Source: Mytilus trossulus
Lineage: Eukaryota > Mollusca > Bivalvia > Mytilida > Mytilidae
Direction of reading: 5' to 3'
Length of the DNA: 64,000 nucleotides
Assembly: GCF_036588685.1 (NCBI RefSeq)
Contig: NC_086386.1
Span: 42,703,878 to 42,767,877, forward strand
The notes beneath the pieces were generated by a model. It was given only the letters and a program-made list of their open reading frames with translations. It made no database searches and was not told the DNA's origin. Made by a program: the position numbers and the translations under genes. Position 1 is the first letter of the stretch. Each line of letters begins with the position of its first letter. This document shows positions 1-13,800 of this stretch, piece after piece.

Positions 1-98
1 TATATAATTCAGAAAAATTGAATAAAACATAAAAGATTACATAATAAAATGAGCACCCTATCCACACTCTCATCCATAGACATATGAAACTAGTATAC

Positions 99-3000
99 CT
101 GAAAATGTCAGACTGTTACTACACGAGTTATATGTATAATTCATTATCAGTTTGTCAGTACATGTGTCTAATTTTCCTGAGCAGCTAGCAGTTCCATCAG
201 GAGAACTAAACTGCACATTTTCAAACTTTCTTAAAATATCACTTGGACATTTAACTGCTAAACTAGCATCCGATGCACCTGTTTAAAATTAAAAATTGTG
301 AATCATGTCACGTTTCGAATATATTATAAATTTATAATTTTTAATTATATATCATATTTAAATAAATCAATAAATAAAGACCGCTTACATGAGATAATAC
401 ATGATTTCAGTTGCATTTAAAGATAAATTAAAACATTTTGTTTTGAAATCGATGACACACGAATGTAGCATATTTCAAAGGTTATGCATCTGATACCTTT
501 TGTTCATTTGTGCAGTTATGATTTTAGCCAGATATTAAAGGTTACATGTATAAAATTGTAAACATAGGTACTGTTTAGGTTATGACTAACTTATTTGCTG
601 TGATCGTACAATACTAGCCGAACTCGAACAACAACTTTATAATATGCAAACCAATAATCTAAACATTGATGTATCACAAGCGCGTTTAGTAAGATGTTCA
701 TGTTTTTAAATTATAAATACAAGTGTGGACACAGATCGGTGTAGAAAGTATGTTTGAATATTTGACAGGGTTTTCTGACAAAAACATTTTTTATGTTTTT
801 TCTTCCATAGTGTCTTATGTTAAACTGTGTTCACAGTTACAGCCACCCTGTATATCAGTTCCAAACACTTACAATTTGCAGTGTTGGTTATATAAATACA
901 AAATATGCAATTGATGTGTCCTGTAAAACATACCGTCCTTTATTAACATTACATATGTTCCAACTTCAAAAGGTGTTCGTCTGTTACATACATCGCTGTG
1001 TGTCACTGTGCTTGCACCTGTAGATACGTGAATTCTGTCATTACTCGCAGGATCTAAAACTGAAATAATAAAAAGATCATTTTGAAGGAAACCTACAGAA
1101 ACATGACTCTTTAGATTAAATGCATGCGTCATTTTCATTTTCAAGAGACTCCACTGTGGTTTAATTCTACAGAAAAAAAAATGGTATTTCTTTAATAATT
1201 GGTATTTCTGTAATAATTGGTATTTCTGTAATAATTGGTATTTCGATGATAATTGATATTTCTGTATTATAAGAAAAACATCAGAGACATTTAATTCACA
1301 AGAAAAGAATACATTCTGAAATGATGTTATCATCTTACTGATAATCCTCTGCCATCAGAATAATTTAAAGTTCATTTCTTTAGAAACATTTTTTAATATT
1401 ATACGTGCATGCATGTTTTGGTGACAAATGTGTTTGCAGGAGCAAATTTAAGAGTCTTATAATTGAAATAAAATGCTTCACTGAGCGTAGACTGATACGA
1501 CCGCAGAGGTCGAACCCTGAACAGTTGGGGCAAATTTGGACACAATATTCAAGCTTGATACTGTCTGAATTTGGATTGTGATAAAAAAAAATGACATTAT
1601 ATAGGTTTGTGACACAAAATAATCAAGTCAAAGATCTTACAAATCTATTGTGTAATACTGTGCAAATGAAGATTTCTTCTTGAATTTTTTCCTTAGAAAA
1701 TAGAAAAAAATATGAATCCCTTAAAATGATTGGAAAAAAAACCCCAAAACTTCTTGAAACCTATTGGCCCTATAACCCCTTGAATACATCTCAACCTTCT
1801 ACTTGTGGAATTTAACATTTATGGTACAGTTTCAGAGCAATCGAAATACTTATAAACAAGATATTGTCCTGAAACTAGATAAATGCTTGTTTTTGGCCCT
1901 TCTTGGGCGGCTAATTCCTAAACAGTTTGAACCATCATCCCTGAAATCAATTCCAACCTTCCATTTGTGGTATTGAAATTCATACAAAAATCATAGAGGT
2001 CCATTCACTTAAATTAAAGTTATTGTCTGGAAACCAATATGTCTTCAGACGACACAGACACAGACACAGACGCAGAAGACGACGGGATCACAATTTTTTT
2101 TAAATCCCCCTCAAGAATAACTAGAGTTATGATCCGTTTACCCCTCCCCCTTTTCCACAATTACTAACCTGTTGCTACGTGATAGTAATATTTTTCAGAA
2201 GTCAAGTAGTAAAATTCCAGACATATGTGTGCCCTAAGAGTTAACGTACCAAAAACGGTAACAGCGGTAGTACCTCTGAAAATGAAAAAAATAAGTATAT
2301 ATTTCATCAGTAACTTAACCTATTTTACCTAGACAAGTTTATATATACTTCCTTCACTAAACTGAAGAAATTAAAAGTCTTTTAATAGTAGGATAAATCT
2401 TATGAATTTATGTAAAGCTCACGGATTATACAAACACCTGAATATGTTGGAATATCAATTATCTTTTATAGTTGATGCAGATTTATTTCAAATGGATGGC
2501 ATGTCTACTTTGCATTAGGTAACGAGAATGAGAAAAATAATATTCATACATTTATAAGATGCAACGCCGTTTTTTGTAGTCTTCACACTTCACAGCTTGA
2601 CGTTTATTTATAATTGAAGACCCAAAAAAACATGTTTTCATAAATTCATTAACCAGTAGTGTTTACGTCATTATGTTCAGTACTTTAAAAATGTATGCCC
2701 ACTTCGTCTTTATTTACGTCTATTTATTTGTTTATATTGACAGCATGTTTTTTTTCACGAGGAATAAATCTTTTAGAAAGTTAAAGTCTCATGTCACAAA
2801 TGAACAGCTTACATGTGTTTTATCTGTCGTTTTCATAAACAAGCAAATCCTACTGTATGTGTTCTTGCCTTATTATACGATATCCCACTTACATTATGTA
2901 ATAGTCATAGTGAACACGGTATAAGTGTCATAAGTGAAGCATTTACCGTTCCACAATACCTGAGTTCACTCACAGTTTTAAGAGGGATTCTTGCTGGTTT

Positions 3001-4946
3001 AGAACTTCATGTTCTGTGTATAGTACTTAGTTTTATTTTAACTTGTTTCCTGGTCATGGTATTGTCTGTTTTTGCCACTCAGTCATAATTCTAATTGTTC
3101 CTTTGGCTTTGTTTAATCTCCTAGACCCTTTTCTTTATTTATGCATTTAAGGTCTCTATTCCCTTGGACAAAGTTGATGAAGGTAAATCTGGAAAAGTAC
3201 TTCGGACTAATGAAAATCAAATTTATAACATGTTGTTTTCATTTTTCAAACGTTAAAATATATTGATGATTAATTAACATGTTACCTTAAATGATACTGA
3301 TCATTTAAAAGAGTTTTACACTCAAAAACGACCGAGTTGAACGAGGCAGTATAGCCAGATAGTGTATTGGCTGTAAACGTTAATGTACCACGATCAGCAC
3401 TAATCCAAGAACCTCTTAGATCTGTTGGAAACGTACACTGAGCATCTGAAAAATATCAATATGATTTTGAAACTTATATTTGTTTCATGAAAATATCTAG
3501 TAATTTTTGTTTCCTTGTTTAGAAAAGTAGTTCAATATTTGATAGACAAAATACAATTACTGTAAACCAACTTATTTTCGCGAGCGATTTATTTTTGCGA
3601 CTTTCGCGAGTAGAAAAATAAAGCGAATATAAATCGTCGCAGAAATGTAAACCTGGGATCTTTCCTTTTTAAACTTCATCATGTAAATCATAAAATCGTG
3701 AAATTAAATAGCCGCGAAGTGGTCAAGAAAGGGTAAAACGCGAAATAAAGTATCCGCGAAAATAAGTTGGTTTACAGTATATAAATCATGAAAATAAGCT
3801 AATATATATACAATGGTGTATCATATGACTGGAAATTAGAAGTTTTACAATGTCATAATAAGATACCTCGTTGATAATGCCGTCCAATCAAGGTTAGGAA
3901 ATAATCTCTACATGGTTCTTCAGGTCGATATCAAACGAAATAAACATGAATAAACATTTAGAACATTAAAATCTATCAATTGGTCTTAGGAAGCGACCAT
4001 TTTACACCAAAGGGGTGGGTGGGTTAGAAGATTGTGGGGTAGAGGTATGTTTTTGTTTTTATTGTTAAATCAAAGAAAGAAAAGAAGGAAACATTTCTGT
4101 CATCTGCTTGACCAGAAGTCTTTTAAGTTAAAAACGTTAACACAATTTTACAAACACAAGAATATGTATCTATCATATGGTCCGAGACCACAATTATTTC
4201 GTAGTGCATTTCTTTTATAAATGTTAATTAAAAATATCCCACCTGAACTTTCTCAATGGAATTTTGACAGTGTGTTGTACTACTTTTGGGGCAAATTATA
4301 TTAAAATTATAAAAAACTTCATCGGCTCTAACTCAAAATATGGACAGTTTTATGTTTAGAGCGTCATGAAATCTGTTGACAGCTTCCGAAGTGCTAATTT
4401 TTAACCTTTTTCAGCTGGACCAAATCACTACTTTCCTTCTGAACCCAAATTGTTTTACAGTCTAATTCACCCCCTACTTGCACTTTCAGGCATACCACAC
4501 GGAGAATTAAATTTGGAAGGGGTATAAAAAAACATTGGCAAGTAACCCACTGTCAACACTAGGGACTATATTCGACAATTGTGTTCTCGGACCATATACT
4601 TTGTAAACTGAGTAAAACCGTATGAGCCTTCATTTCAATACTAAAGGTCTATGAAAGCAGTCGTACTAACAAGTACTTCATTTGGTTTTTGGTGTAGTGA
4701 AGTATCAATTGAACCTTATCGGGCCACATATCCTCGGATTTAGTTTGTTACCCCGACTTTGTTTTTTGTCCATGAATTTATGAGTTTTGAACAGCGGTAT
4801 ACTACTGTTGCCTTTATCTATTTCTTTTTAAAACACATTAATTTTGAACTATTTTACTTTGAATCTTTACTTTTCTAATTACAATAAAACTCACCTGACT
4901 GTATTATGAAATGACAAATAAACAATCCAAATTCAAAAAATTTCAT
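99..4946 (-). CDS. Type I membrane protein paralogue, 5' five exons only (left-hand copy)
   Basis: Exons in coding order: 4946-4895 (ATG, signal peptide starting MKFFEFGLF), 3445-3286, 2275-2169, 1059-934, 278-99. All have GT-AG borders and the same phases as the complete gene to the right. They give 625 nt, about 208 residues; the remaining exons lie beyond the left edge. Exons 4 and 5 match the paralogue's lengths exactly (126 and 180 nt). Exon 2 is 12 nt shorter, losing four residues after GYT. Exon 3 is 3 nt longer. The encoded residues are close to the paralogue (e.g. SDVCNR, FEVGTYVMLIKD and KCPSDILRKFENVQF shared). No stop or frameshift is seen in the visible exons, so it is probably a functional gene cut by the window. 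Whether it keeps the membrane helix and tail cannot be seen. Confidence 0.82.
1191..1270 (+). repeat. 18-bp minisatellite, about four units, in intron 3 of the left-hand gene
   Basis: Units of the form aattggtatttctgtaat, paralogous in position and sequence to 16216-16372. Confidence 0.75.
1475..2125 (+). repeat. Dispersed repeat in intron 3 of the left-hand gene
   Basis: Begins near gatacgaccgcagaggtcga and ends in a GACACAGACACAGAC-type simple tract. A related copy lies at 18895-20120 in the matching intron of the right-hand gene, so the insertion predates the duplication. Confidence 0.65.
3558..3779. mobile_element. MITE with terminal inverted repeats
   Basis: Starts TACTGTAAACCAACTTATTT and ends with its reverse complement, followed inward by further inverted TTTTCGCG. 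The termini suggest a TA target duplication. About 222 bp and non-coding, in intron 1 of the left-hand membrane-protein gene. Confidence 0.8.
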
Positions 4947-5714
4947 TTCACAACAAAGTCTGTACCGCTCATTCTAAACAGGTCCTATCTGATTTGTTCG
5001 TGATGAAACAGTTGTTATTTTCATAAATTAAAATGATGTAAATAATATTTGCATATTTTCGTCATTCCTCGACGGGTGGTTAAAATAATTTCAAATTATT
5101 ATTCTACATTCATTTTTTTTTTAATAAACATCATGATTTAGATCAAAATTTATGCAGTAATATTCAAATACTTAGAAGTGCACGCTACTTACCAATTGAA
5201 ATGTAATACATACAAAGGTTATTATTGATTGCGTATCGATATCCACTCTACATCAGTTTTAAAATATCTTAAGTTTAAGTTCGCTCGCTATTGTTTTCAA
5301 TTGCAGATCATACATACTGATATTATAAGTAGGAATTATATATTGAATACATATGAACTGGTATATGAAAAGTAAGTTCATTCTACCTTCCCTTTCACTA
5401 ATCGTTTTCAAATATTTTTATTTTTATTCTTCATTCCTTTACTTATAAGGGAAGACATCAAAAGTTCAATGAAGATAAAAAACTTAATTCACATAGTCTT
5501 TTCACTGACACCCCAACCCCCCTCTTAGCTTAACTTGGGAAAAATTGATTTACCTATAGGGATAATATGTAAAAATCAATGTCGGATAACCAAAACGTGT
5601 AGCAGTTCAACCCCCACCCCTAAACTATTTGATTTAAGTTTTTTTTATCCTACATTGATCTTTTGATGTCATCCCTAATATAAAATTACATAATAAATCC
5701 ATATATCAGTATTA

Positions 5715-6045
5715 TCTTTTTGAATCTCGCTAACATGTTTAGCCCCGCCACATTATTTATGTATGTACCTGTCCCAAGTTAGGAGCCTGTAATTCAGTAG
5801 TTGTCGTTTGTTTATGTGTTACATATTTGTTTTTTGTTCATTTTTTTACATAAATAAGGCCGTGAGTTTTCCCGTTTGAATTGTTTTACATTGTCTTATC
5901 GGGGCGTTTTATAGCTGACTATGCGGTATGGCCTTTGCTCATTGTTGAAGGCAGTACGGTGACCTATAGTTGTTAATGTCTGTGTCATTTTGGTCTTTCG
6001 TGGATATTTCGCTCATTGGCAATCATACCACGTCTTCTTTTTTAT
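5715..6045 (+). repeat. Dispersed mussel-type repeat (retroelement-tail-like), copy 1
   Basis: Marked by ctaacatgtttagccccgcc, cctgtcccaagttaggagcc, ttatagctgactatgcggta and, at the end, ttggcaatcataccacgtct. Confidence 0.65.
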
Positions 6046-6077
6046 ATTTCCTATGTAAATTTCATCAGTATTGAGGT

Positions 6078-6121
<44 letters not shown>

Positions 6122-6124
<3 letters not shown>

Positions 6125-6288
6125 ACTCGTCTAAACATCAACCCAACAATGTTAGATCTGTAAATTTGCTTTCGCAAATTTTTGGTTCTTCCCTCGCCGG
6201 GATTCGAACCCATGCTACTGTGATATCGTGACACCAAATCGCCTGCACTGCAGCCGTCCCGCTAGACCACACGACCACCTGGGCTCTC
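6122..6288 (-). mobile_element. tRNA-derived SINE
   Basis: Read on the minus strand it has an A-box-like GTGGTCTAGCGGG and a perfect B box GGTTCGAATCC, about 60 bases apart. A non-tRNA body follows, ending at a TA microsatellite (about 6078-6121). The A/B spacing suits a long-variable-arm tRNA ancestor. RUDI-type bivalve SINEs come to mind, unverified. Confidence 0.7.
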
Positions 6289-6562
6289 AAAAAAAGAGCT
6301 TTCGGTGGCCATATGTTACCTTTCCACGTCAGTTTTAATCTAGCGGCGTACCACAGTACATGATATATAAGGCATGAAGATGTTATTTTTACAGATCAGC
6401 TAAATTATCTATAGTAAAGGATCCTACAAATTAATGTAAGATACAGTCACAGAAAATAATTATATGCATAAGTACGTCTGAGTCAGTGACAACCCTACAA
6501 CAGATGTATCCATCGGATCGCCATCAATGATGGTGATACATGGCTGTGTACATAATGTATAT

Positions 6563-6729
6563 ACAACTCGTCTAAACATCAACCCAACAATGTTAGATCT
6601 GTAAATTTGCTTTCGCAAATTTTTGGTTCTTCCCTCGCCGGGATTCGAACCCATGCTACTGTGATATCGTGACACCAAATCGCCTGCACTGCAGCCGTCC
6701 CGCTAGACCACACGACCACCTGGGCTCTC
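6563..6729 (-). mobile_element. tRNA-derived SINE, tandem second copy
   Basis: Identical or nearly so to 6122-6288, offset 441 bp. The duplication includes about 220 bp beyond the SINE head, so units 6118-6509 and 6559-6952 form a direct repeat. Confidence 0.7.
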
Positions 6730-6947
6730 AAAAAAAGAGCTTTCGGTGGCCATATGTTACCTTTCCACGTCAGTTTTAATCTAGCGGCGTACCACAGTAC
6801 ATGATATATAAGGCATGAAGATGTTATTTTTACAGATCAGCTAAATTATCTATAGTAAAGGATTCTACAAATTAATGTAAGATACAGTCACAGAAAATAA
6901 TTATATGCATATAAGTACGTCTGAGTCAGTGACAACCATACAACAGA

Positions 6948-6972
6948 TGTATATATATATATATATATATTT
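6948..6972 (+). repeat. (TA)n microsatellite
   Basis: About twelve TA units abut the second SINE-containing direct repeat. A similar tract at 6078-6121 abuts the first. Confidence 0.85.
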
Positions 6973-7024
6973 ATTACCATAAATTCCATTCTACACTCCC
7001 GTGCAACCGCACACTTTCCCCCCT

Positions 7025-7440
7025 ACCCCCGGTAATAGTGGCATAAAAATATGGTCACTTTAATATTCCCGACCGTGATAAAAATCCTTGCAAAAGTGAA
7101 GAGTCCGTTTGGCTGTGCGTGATGTACAAGTACAGACAGCCATTTCCATTTAGAAAGAAGACTTTTAAGTCGATACCTCGTGTTATAAAAGTGCCACGCT
7201 CTAAAAAAATTGTCTTAGAGACAACAAACCCAACCAAAGAGCAGACAACAGTCTAGTCTACCGATGTTTTTTTCCAACAGATTGATGAAATGCCGCTTCC
7301 GGAGGCGGGTTTCAGCTAGCCTATAAACAAAAATGTGTATTAGTTCTGTGTAAATAAACGTCACACTAAACAAGTAAAATATCTTTCAACAACTATAGCA
7401 GATGGCCTGATGCAAAGTCTCTATATAGAAAGAAAGACAA
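7025..7440 (-). promoter_or_regulatory. Conserved 5' flank of left-hand membrane-protein gene
   Basis: This block matches 27205-27665 in the same orientation. Shared landmarks include the phrases tttcagctag, cgtcacactaaa and atggcctgatgcaa. It lies about 2.1 kb upstream of the left-hand gene's ATG exon, and its partner lies about 2.9 kb upstream of the right-hand gene's ATG exon. It may hold the promoter or a noncoding first exon, or may simply be undecayed duplicated DNA. No TATA element or donor site was assigned. Confidence 0.4.
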
Positions 7441-7810
7441 GAAACAACTTACAATTATAACAACTAAACACATTTCAACCGAAGTCTTTGTTTCTGCATG
7501 ATATTTAATCGAATTGAACCTCAGTTGCGGACAGCTTCTATAATTTCATGTCTACAAATGTGTTGGTTGTTTTTTTAAACAGCTAATCTCAATGAAATAC
7601 TCACTACTGGTATGTAAGATGAGTTTGTTTTCAATTATGTAATGGCAATATTAGTGACCTAGTTTGATTTATAAGTTAAAAAGAAAATACAAGCTAATAA
7701 CATTGTTCTGTAAAAAGGGAATATATTCTCAACTAGACAAACACAATCATTCAAGAACTGAATTTACCATGCTGAATGCATGCAAGTGTTGCGTTTCTTT
7801 TCACTTATAT

Positions 7811-7816
7811 TTTATT
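7811..7816 (-). terminator. Polyadenylation signal of the complete membrane-protein gene
   Basis: On the minus strand AATAAA lies 27-32 bases past the TAA stop codon, the usual place for a polyadenylation signal. It supports the choice of 7843 as the gene's end. Confidence 0.5.
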
Positions 7817-7842
7817 TGAAAATCTCAGGTTTTGAATATTTT

Positions 7843-10800
7843 TTATTTCCAATGCATTGGTATTCGTCTGTTAAAATAATGGACCGTGTTTGTTATATCT
7901 CCTCTTCCTCTGGAAGATGGTCCTTCGTCATTAACACTAGGGTCTACTTTAGTCTTCGTGGGTTTCCTGTCGTCTTGCCTGTCTTGCCCATAAATATTGT
8001 GTCTCTCTGAGAATTTTACCAACCTGTCTTCGTGAATGTTGTTTCCAACGTATGGAATATTTTGATTCACTGTTAAAGCTACGTTTTGTTTCTGTGCTTT
8101 TTGTGCTCTTTGTGTTTTTTGTTGTTTGCCTTGAAGAACTTTTCTTGGCAGTAATCCTTTATCTACATATATTTTCTGGTTTCTGTAAAAATCTTCCGCC
8201 GTTTCGACATTTGCAGTTTTCTTTAAATGTTTGTGGTCAACATATGCTTTATGGATGTCGTCATAAACATTTAAATTGTTTTTAATTCTATGATTATTTG
8301 GTGGCACGCCGTAATATTGTAGAACACGCGACAGCGTTGAAGGGTGTGACGTAATGTTTTGTCTTATTCTTTGTGTCCTTGTCTTTTGTATAGGAGTTGA
8401 TGATATCCTAAAATGATCATCTCCAACCAACGAAGTTGAACCTACAATTACATATTTCGTAAAGCGGTAAATTTAGCATAATAAAAAATGGAGGTTAATT
8501 AGCAATATGAGTGATTAAAAAATGATGTATAAATAAATGAGACAGCTATTTCAACACTATAATACAATGTTAATTATCCATATGACAGCATTTATTTTTT
8601 GATGTATGTCAAATTTCAATATCTAGACGTAAACAAACAGAACGAAATTGTGTTCGATTGTTCGAACAATCAATAAACAATAACAACACAGCTTATACAG
8701 TTTAGATCTTTTTCCCTTAATGTGTGTTTGGATTCGTATGCCTTAAATGGTCAGATTTAGAACAATTTGATGTTACTGGTGATTGATTGTTCAAACTCTC
8801 TCAATTTTGTTATGGTTTTGGCCTTCATGCATTTGATTCCATCTCCGTTCATGAATCTGAAGTTGAAATGCTGATGCACTGAGTCAGAAGTCTGATTTGA
8901 TGGCTTACTTTTGTAAATGCTAGTATTTTGATTAATAGTGGGATTTTAAAAACTAGTCCAACAATAAAATACATTAAGCATTTTCTTGACTTAACAATGC
9001 ATCCTTTTCGGTGATTAATCTATATTTATCATATTTCATCTAGCTGAATTGTATCCACGTCAACACGTTGCCAAGTTTGCAAAAACCAAATACTTTTATT
9101 TGTTAACCGGATTATGTCATTCATCAAGCTATAACAGAGGGAACCTCGTGTTATTTGTGTATGTAAAGACAAACATTTGCTGTAAGACAGAGCATTTAAA
9201 AAGAAAAAAAATACACTTTTTAGAGAAAATATAAACATGGCCAATAAACATATTTAGTTCAAAATATACTCACTATAAGAAAATATACCGCTGGTTGATT
9301 CACGTTTGGGTATATTATTCATTTCCTTCACTTTTATAGTATGCACTCTATTTGGCTTGTCTGCATTTTTATAGTGGCGGTAATTCACACAGACCCCGAT
9401 ACAACCAATAATTAGAAGAGCTAAGGCTATGGCTCCAACATAAAAAGGAACTAAATCAAAACCATGATCAGGATCTGAAATCGGAAATAATGATATTGTA
9501 TTGAAAACTAATTTAACTACGAACAAGATTGCACTTTAACTTTCACTGATACTGAGGAAAAAATGTGCGTCTTACTGAAATCAAATTCTTGACAAAATGT
9601 TAAGTTATCACCGAATTAGAATTCACTCTGCAATTTCAAGATGAACCATAGTGTGAATATATTAAGACCCAATAGGTATTCATAACGAAAAACATAACCA
9701 ATATGTTCCATTGTCATTTTTTTGTATCGTATGGTATTTATAACTTTTACTAAATAACTCAATATCTCATGAATCAAACTAAGTTATACCATCACTTAAA
9801 CAAACATGCACATAGTCAAAGCAATAGTTGTATAGCATTTATATCTGAAAGCGTGACGTATTTTCAAATATCAATGTAATATATTCAAAGCAATATTCAA
9901 AGTATACATGCATACAATTGTCTGTGATTACAGATACTGTGGATTCATTTATTTTCGTGGGTACCAATTTTCGTGGTTTGAAGAAAACTTGCATATTCGT
10001 GGATATTTAATTTCGTGGTTTTGGCAAAGTCTGCATACATTCCTTTAGGAAAATTGTAATTCTTAGAACATTTAAATTCGTGGTTCCCCTGTCCCTACGA
10101 AATTCACGAAAATTGGTATCCAACTAATATTAATGAATCCACAGTACATTTATTTACAATTGTTCTACTTTTGTTATGAATGTATGTGTCACTCAGAATA
10201 ACCTACGTCAACAGTAATGATTCCAGCCCATGCATATACATGTATAATTAATTTGGAAATATTTACTACTGTAGGGATAACAGGTTACTGCTGTTATTTT
10301 CACTAAATATCTTACATTTACGACGAGATGCAAAATTGCAAATACATTTGTAATGTGTAAATGATATTGACTCTGATATTTGATCCTCTATATTTCAAAT
10401 ACTTTTTTCTTGTTAACTCACGATGAGTTGTTAATTTAAATCACAAAAGACTATAGGTATATATATAGCAGTATTTTCCGGATTTGTTTTTTTTTCTCAA
10501 TCGATTAATAAATTTTGAACAGCGGTAAACTACGGTTGCCTTTATTTCCAAACGACTAAAAAAGTGAAGAAAGTGTGATTGGCAATATAACGGTTTTTTT
10601 TAGAATCCTTTTGAAAATATCTATTTTCAATCCGATCTGTTAATTATCTTGTCAATCCCAGGATATAGTATGTTATCTCAATCTTAAACCTGTTTCCGTT
10701 TATTTTGACTTGGATTTAATTATGTATAGTTCAACAGTTATTTTGCCTTGTTCAATTGAACAATACCCTAATAGTCTTTCTTGCAAAAGGAAACAGATTG

Positions 10801-13800
10801 GAATTGAGCAGCGAGTTAGCAAAATTACAACTTAACTCGATTGTCAGAAATGGTATACATAAAGAAAATAGTAGTGAACCGGTAACCAGAAATCAAAATT
10901 CGATAGTGAGAAAACGTATGCAGGTTACAATCTAAAACAAAAAGACTCGCAGGCATTTAGCAGTATTTCCCGGATTTGTTTTTTTCTCAATCGATTGATG
11001 AATTTTGAACAGCGGTTAACTACTGTTGAAACACATCAACTATAAGAAGAAAACAACGGAACAACAGAAACACTGAAGAGAAACAAAAACAAAAGCCAAT
11101 GTACAATGGCGAGCAATAAGAGAAAAACAACGATACAACAGAAACACTGAATTGCAAGAAAAGCAAACGTTTGCATACTAAAAAACGAACACTTCGGTTT
11201 AACCAAAAATTACTTCAAGTTGCAGTCATTATGAATAAACTTATTTTAGATGCCAGGATTTAAATATTTTACTATATAGCCCTCCAAGCATTCCAATATG
11301 ACTTTTTAGTATAAGTTAACCGATTTTTAAATTTCGTAAATCGATTAAACTGATACAAAAACATGATATCAAACAAAATCCTACGGGATCACATGAACCC
11401 AAAAACGTGCTAGACAAGTTGCAGAGGTGTTATATGCTTTACATGGTTTAATACTCATTCATTACCATCTCTTTTTGTCATGCTTAACTAATGTTAATAT
11501 GAATGTGTTAAAAAATAACCATGCATGAACTATTTATATTTATCTCATTCTAAACGTCTCATTGTCTTAACCTGTTGGCAAATATTCAGAAGCTTTAAGT
11601 TCTCTTAATCTGCCACACTCTGTAAAATGTAGTAAAATAGTTGTTTCAGTTCATAATGATAAATAAAATACTCGTTTGCAATATCGTGTGAAATGAATCT
11701 AAAGTAACATATTTAAATATATTCGTATCGCTATGTCTTTGCTATGTCGGTATTCAACATGAAAACCCAAAAGCTTACAACTCTTGCATGATCAGTTAAC
11801 TGGTTGAAAGAAATATTGTCATGGTAACATTTAAGAGAAACTCAGAATTGATATAAGGTGCGCAAAATGTTTCGATGCAAAGCAATCTCTGCTGACTTAA
11901 AAGTTCAGTTTTTCAGAGTCCTATCAAATAATGTGTTCACTATGCTGTAGCGTGCATATACAACATTAATGGAGGTGGAAATAACCGTTTTTAGTGAATA
12001 AGAAAATAAGAATAAGTGGAATGATTGCCAATGAGACACCTCCCACAAGAAATCAAATGGCATAACATTAAAGTTAACAACCGTAGGTCACCATACGGCC
12101 TTACCAAAGAACGAAACAAATACATCATAGACAGCTATAAAATTACACGAAATGACAAATTCACAACAAATCAACAGGCAAACTAACGCGGTTATACAAA
12201 TAAAAATGGTGTCCTGAAACCTTTACATCCAATTCTAGGCAGATAGAGCTATACTGTAGAAATGATTTTAAAAAAGATATGAATCTTGATAATATATTGA
12301 TTGTGCATAATGAGAAAAGGTGGGATCTTATCAAATACTCGGTTACTATAATATAAACGATAATAATACGGTAACTTCAAAAATATAAGTAAGGTAAAAT
12401 TCTTAATAGTAAACAAATGCTAAGTATATTATAAAATGTAGGTGCATATGTACTTACCGCAATTCACTATTCATATATAAAACAAAACATTTGATCACAA
12501 TATTTAAAACATACAATATTCTCAGAAAGTCTAAGTCGTGGCTGAAAGACTTAAAGAAAAGAAAGAGAGTACTTTTCATATCTTAAAAACGTATGACAAA
12601 ATAAGTTGCTGTGATTCCTAAAAAAAACGCCCCTCTTGTTACAAAACTTTGTTTCCTAGATTTTATTGCTTTCAACGGGTGTCTTTGCTTTCAGAGGGTT
12701 GCTACTTATGATGTTTGCAGTGAACAAAAGAATCTTAATTGTGAAGAATGTTCTAGTGTTTTACATATTCGTCATATTGTGTCAGTTGGCTGACAATTTA
12801 AAAAGAATTATGTCTGAAAGAGGACCACAGACATACTGAATGTCGTAAGCGGTGACAGTCCAACCATCCGTTTTACAAATATACCTTTGATGACCTACAT
12901 GACTATGACCACGTGTGGTAGAATGAACAGTTTACTTGTCTAGCTCCAGTAGTTTTGATGACCGTTTTTGCTTCACAATCTTTAGATTTCTTTGTGATGT
13001 TTTTAGACTAGAGTTGACTAATTTTTTTACGATTTCCTTGTTCGTTTTTGTTAATGTTTAGAGTTTTGGCTGTCATCTTGATGTTAATTGGTTGTTTCAT
13101 TAGTTCGATTATATAGGTATAATATTATTCAGTTTTCAATTTTGTCTACCATTCAGAATTTGGTGCGTTGATATTTCTTGCACATGGGAAGACAAGAACA
13201 AACTAACAATTCAAATGATAGATAGCTATAAGTCGCCCAGAATGAAAGGTGATAATTTGTACCGTCACATAAAAATAAGGACACTGTTGAAATAAGAGGA
13301 GTAGAAATTTTGATTTGCAACAGGACCGCTACGGACCCCTATGACAGAAACTTGCTACAAAGGGTCTCTAATGTGCATAGATCGTGGTATTTGATCAACC
13401 CATACCTAGTTTAGGAAAAGAATATCCTGATCAGAAGAGTAGAAACATACGTTTTGTGCAAACTTGAAATCGTAAACGATGTATATCCAAAACAAAATAT
13501 AGGAGTATGTTTTAACCATATACTCTTTACATACCTGAAACGTCCGACATTGTCAAGAATACACCAGGTGAAACAACCGATGAAGCAGTTTGATCGGGTA
13601 AACAAGATCCATGATGCGTTGTCGCCTTTAAAATATCGTCTTGCCATCGCATAGACTAAAATTATTTTATAAGATATTATGTAAAATGATATGAATAACA
13701 AAAAAAAAACATCTTTTCCGTGTTCTTGTGTTTGTGATCTCAATTTTATTTTTTCATTTGATAATGTTGTAAATCATGACAATGAAATAATTACAAAATA

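Noticed and set aside
869..1333. 154-codon minus-strand frame as one protein
   Set aside because: Only 1059-934 is exon. The rest is the 18-bp minisatellite and intron read open by chance.
6180..6288. Functional tRNA gene
   Set aside because: The A and B boxes are present, but no clean cloverleaf was seen and the sequence continues into a SINE body that is duplicated nearby.
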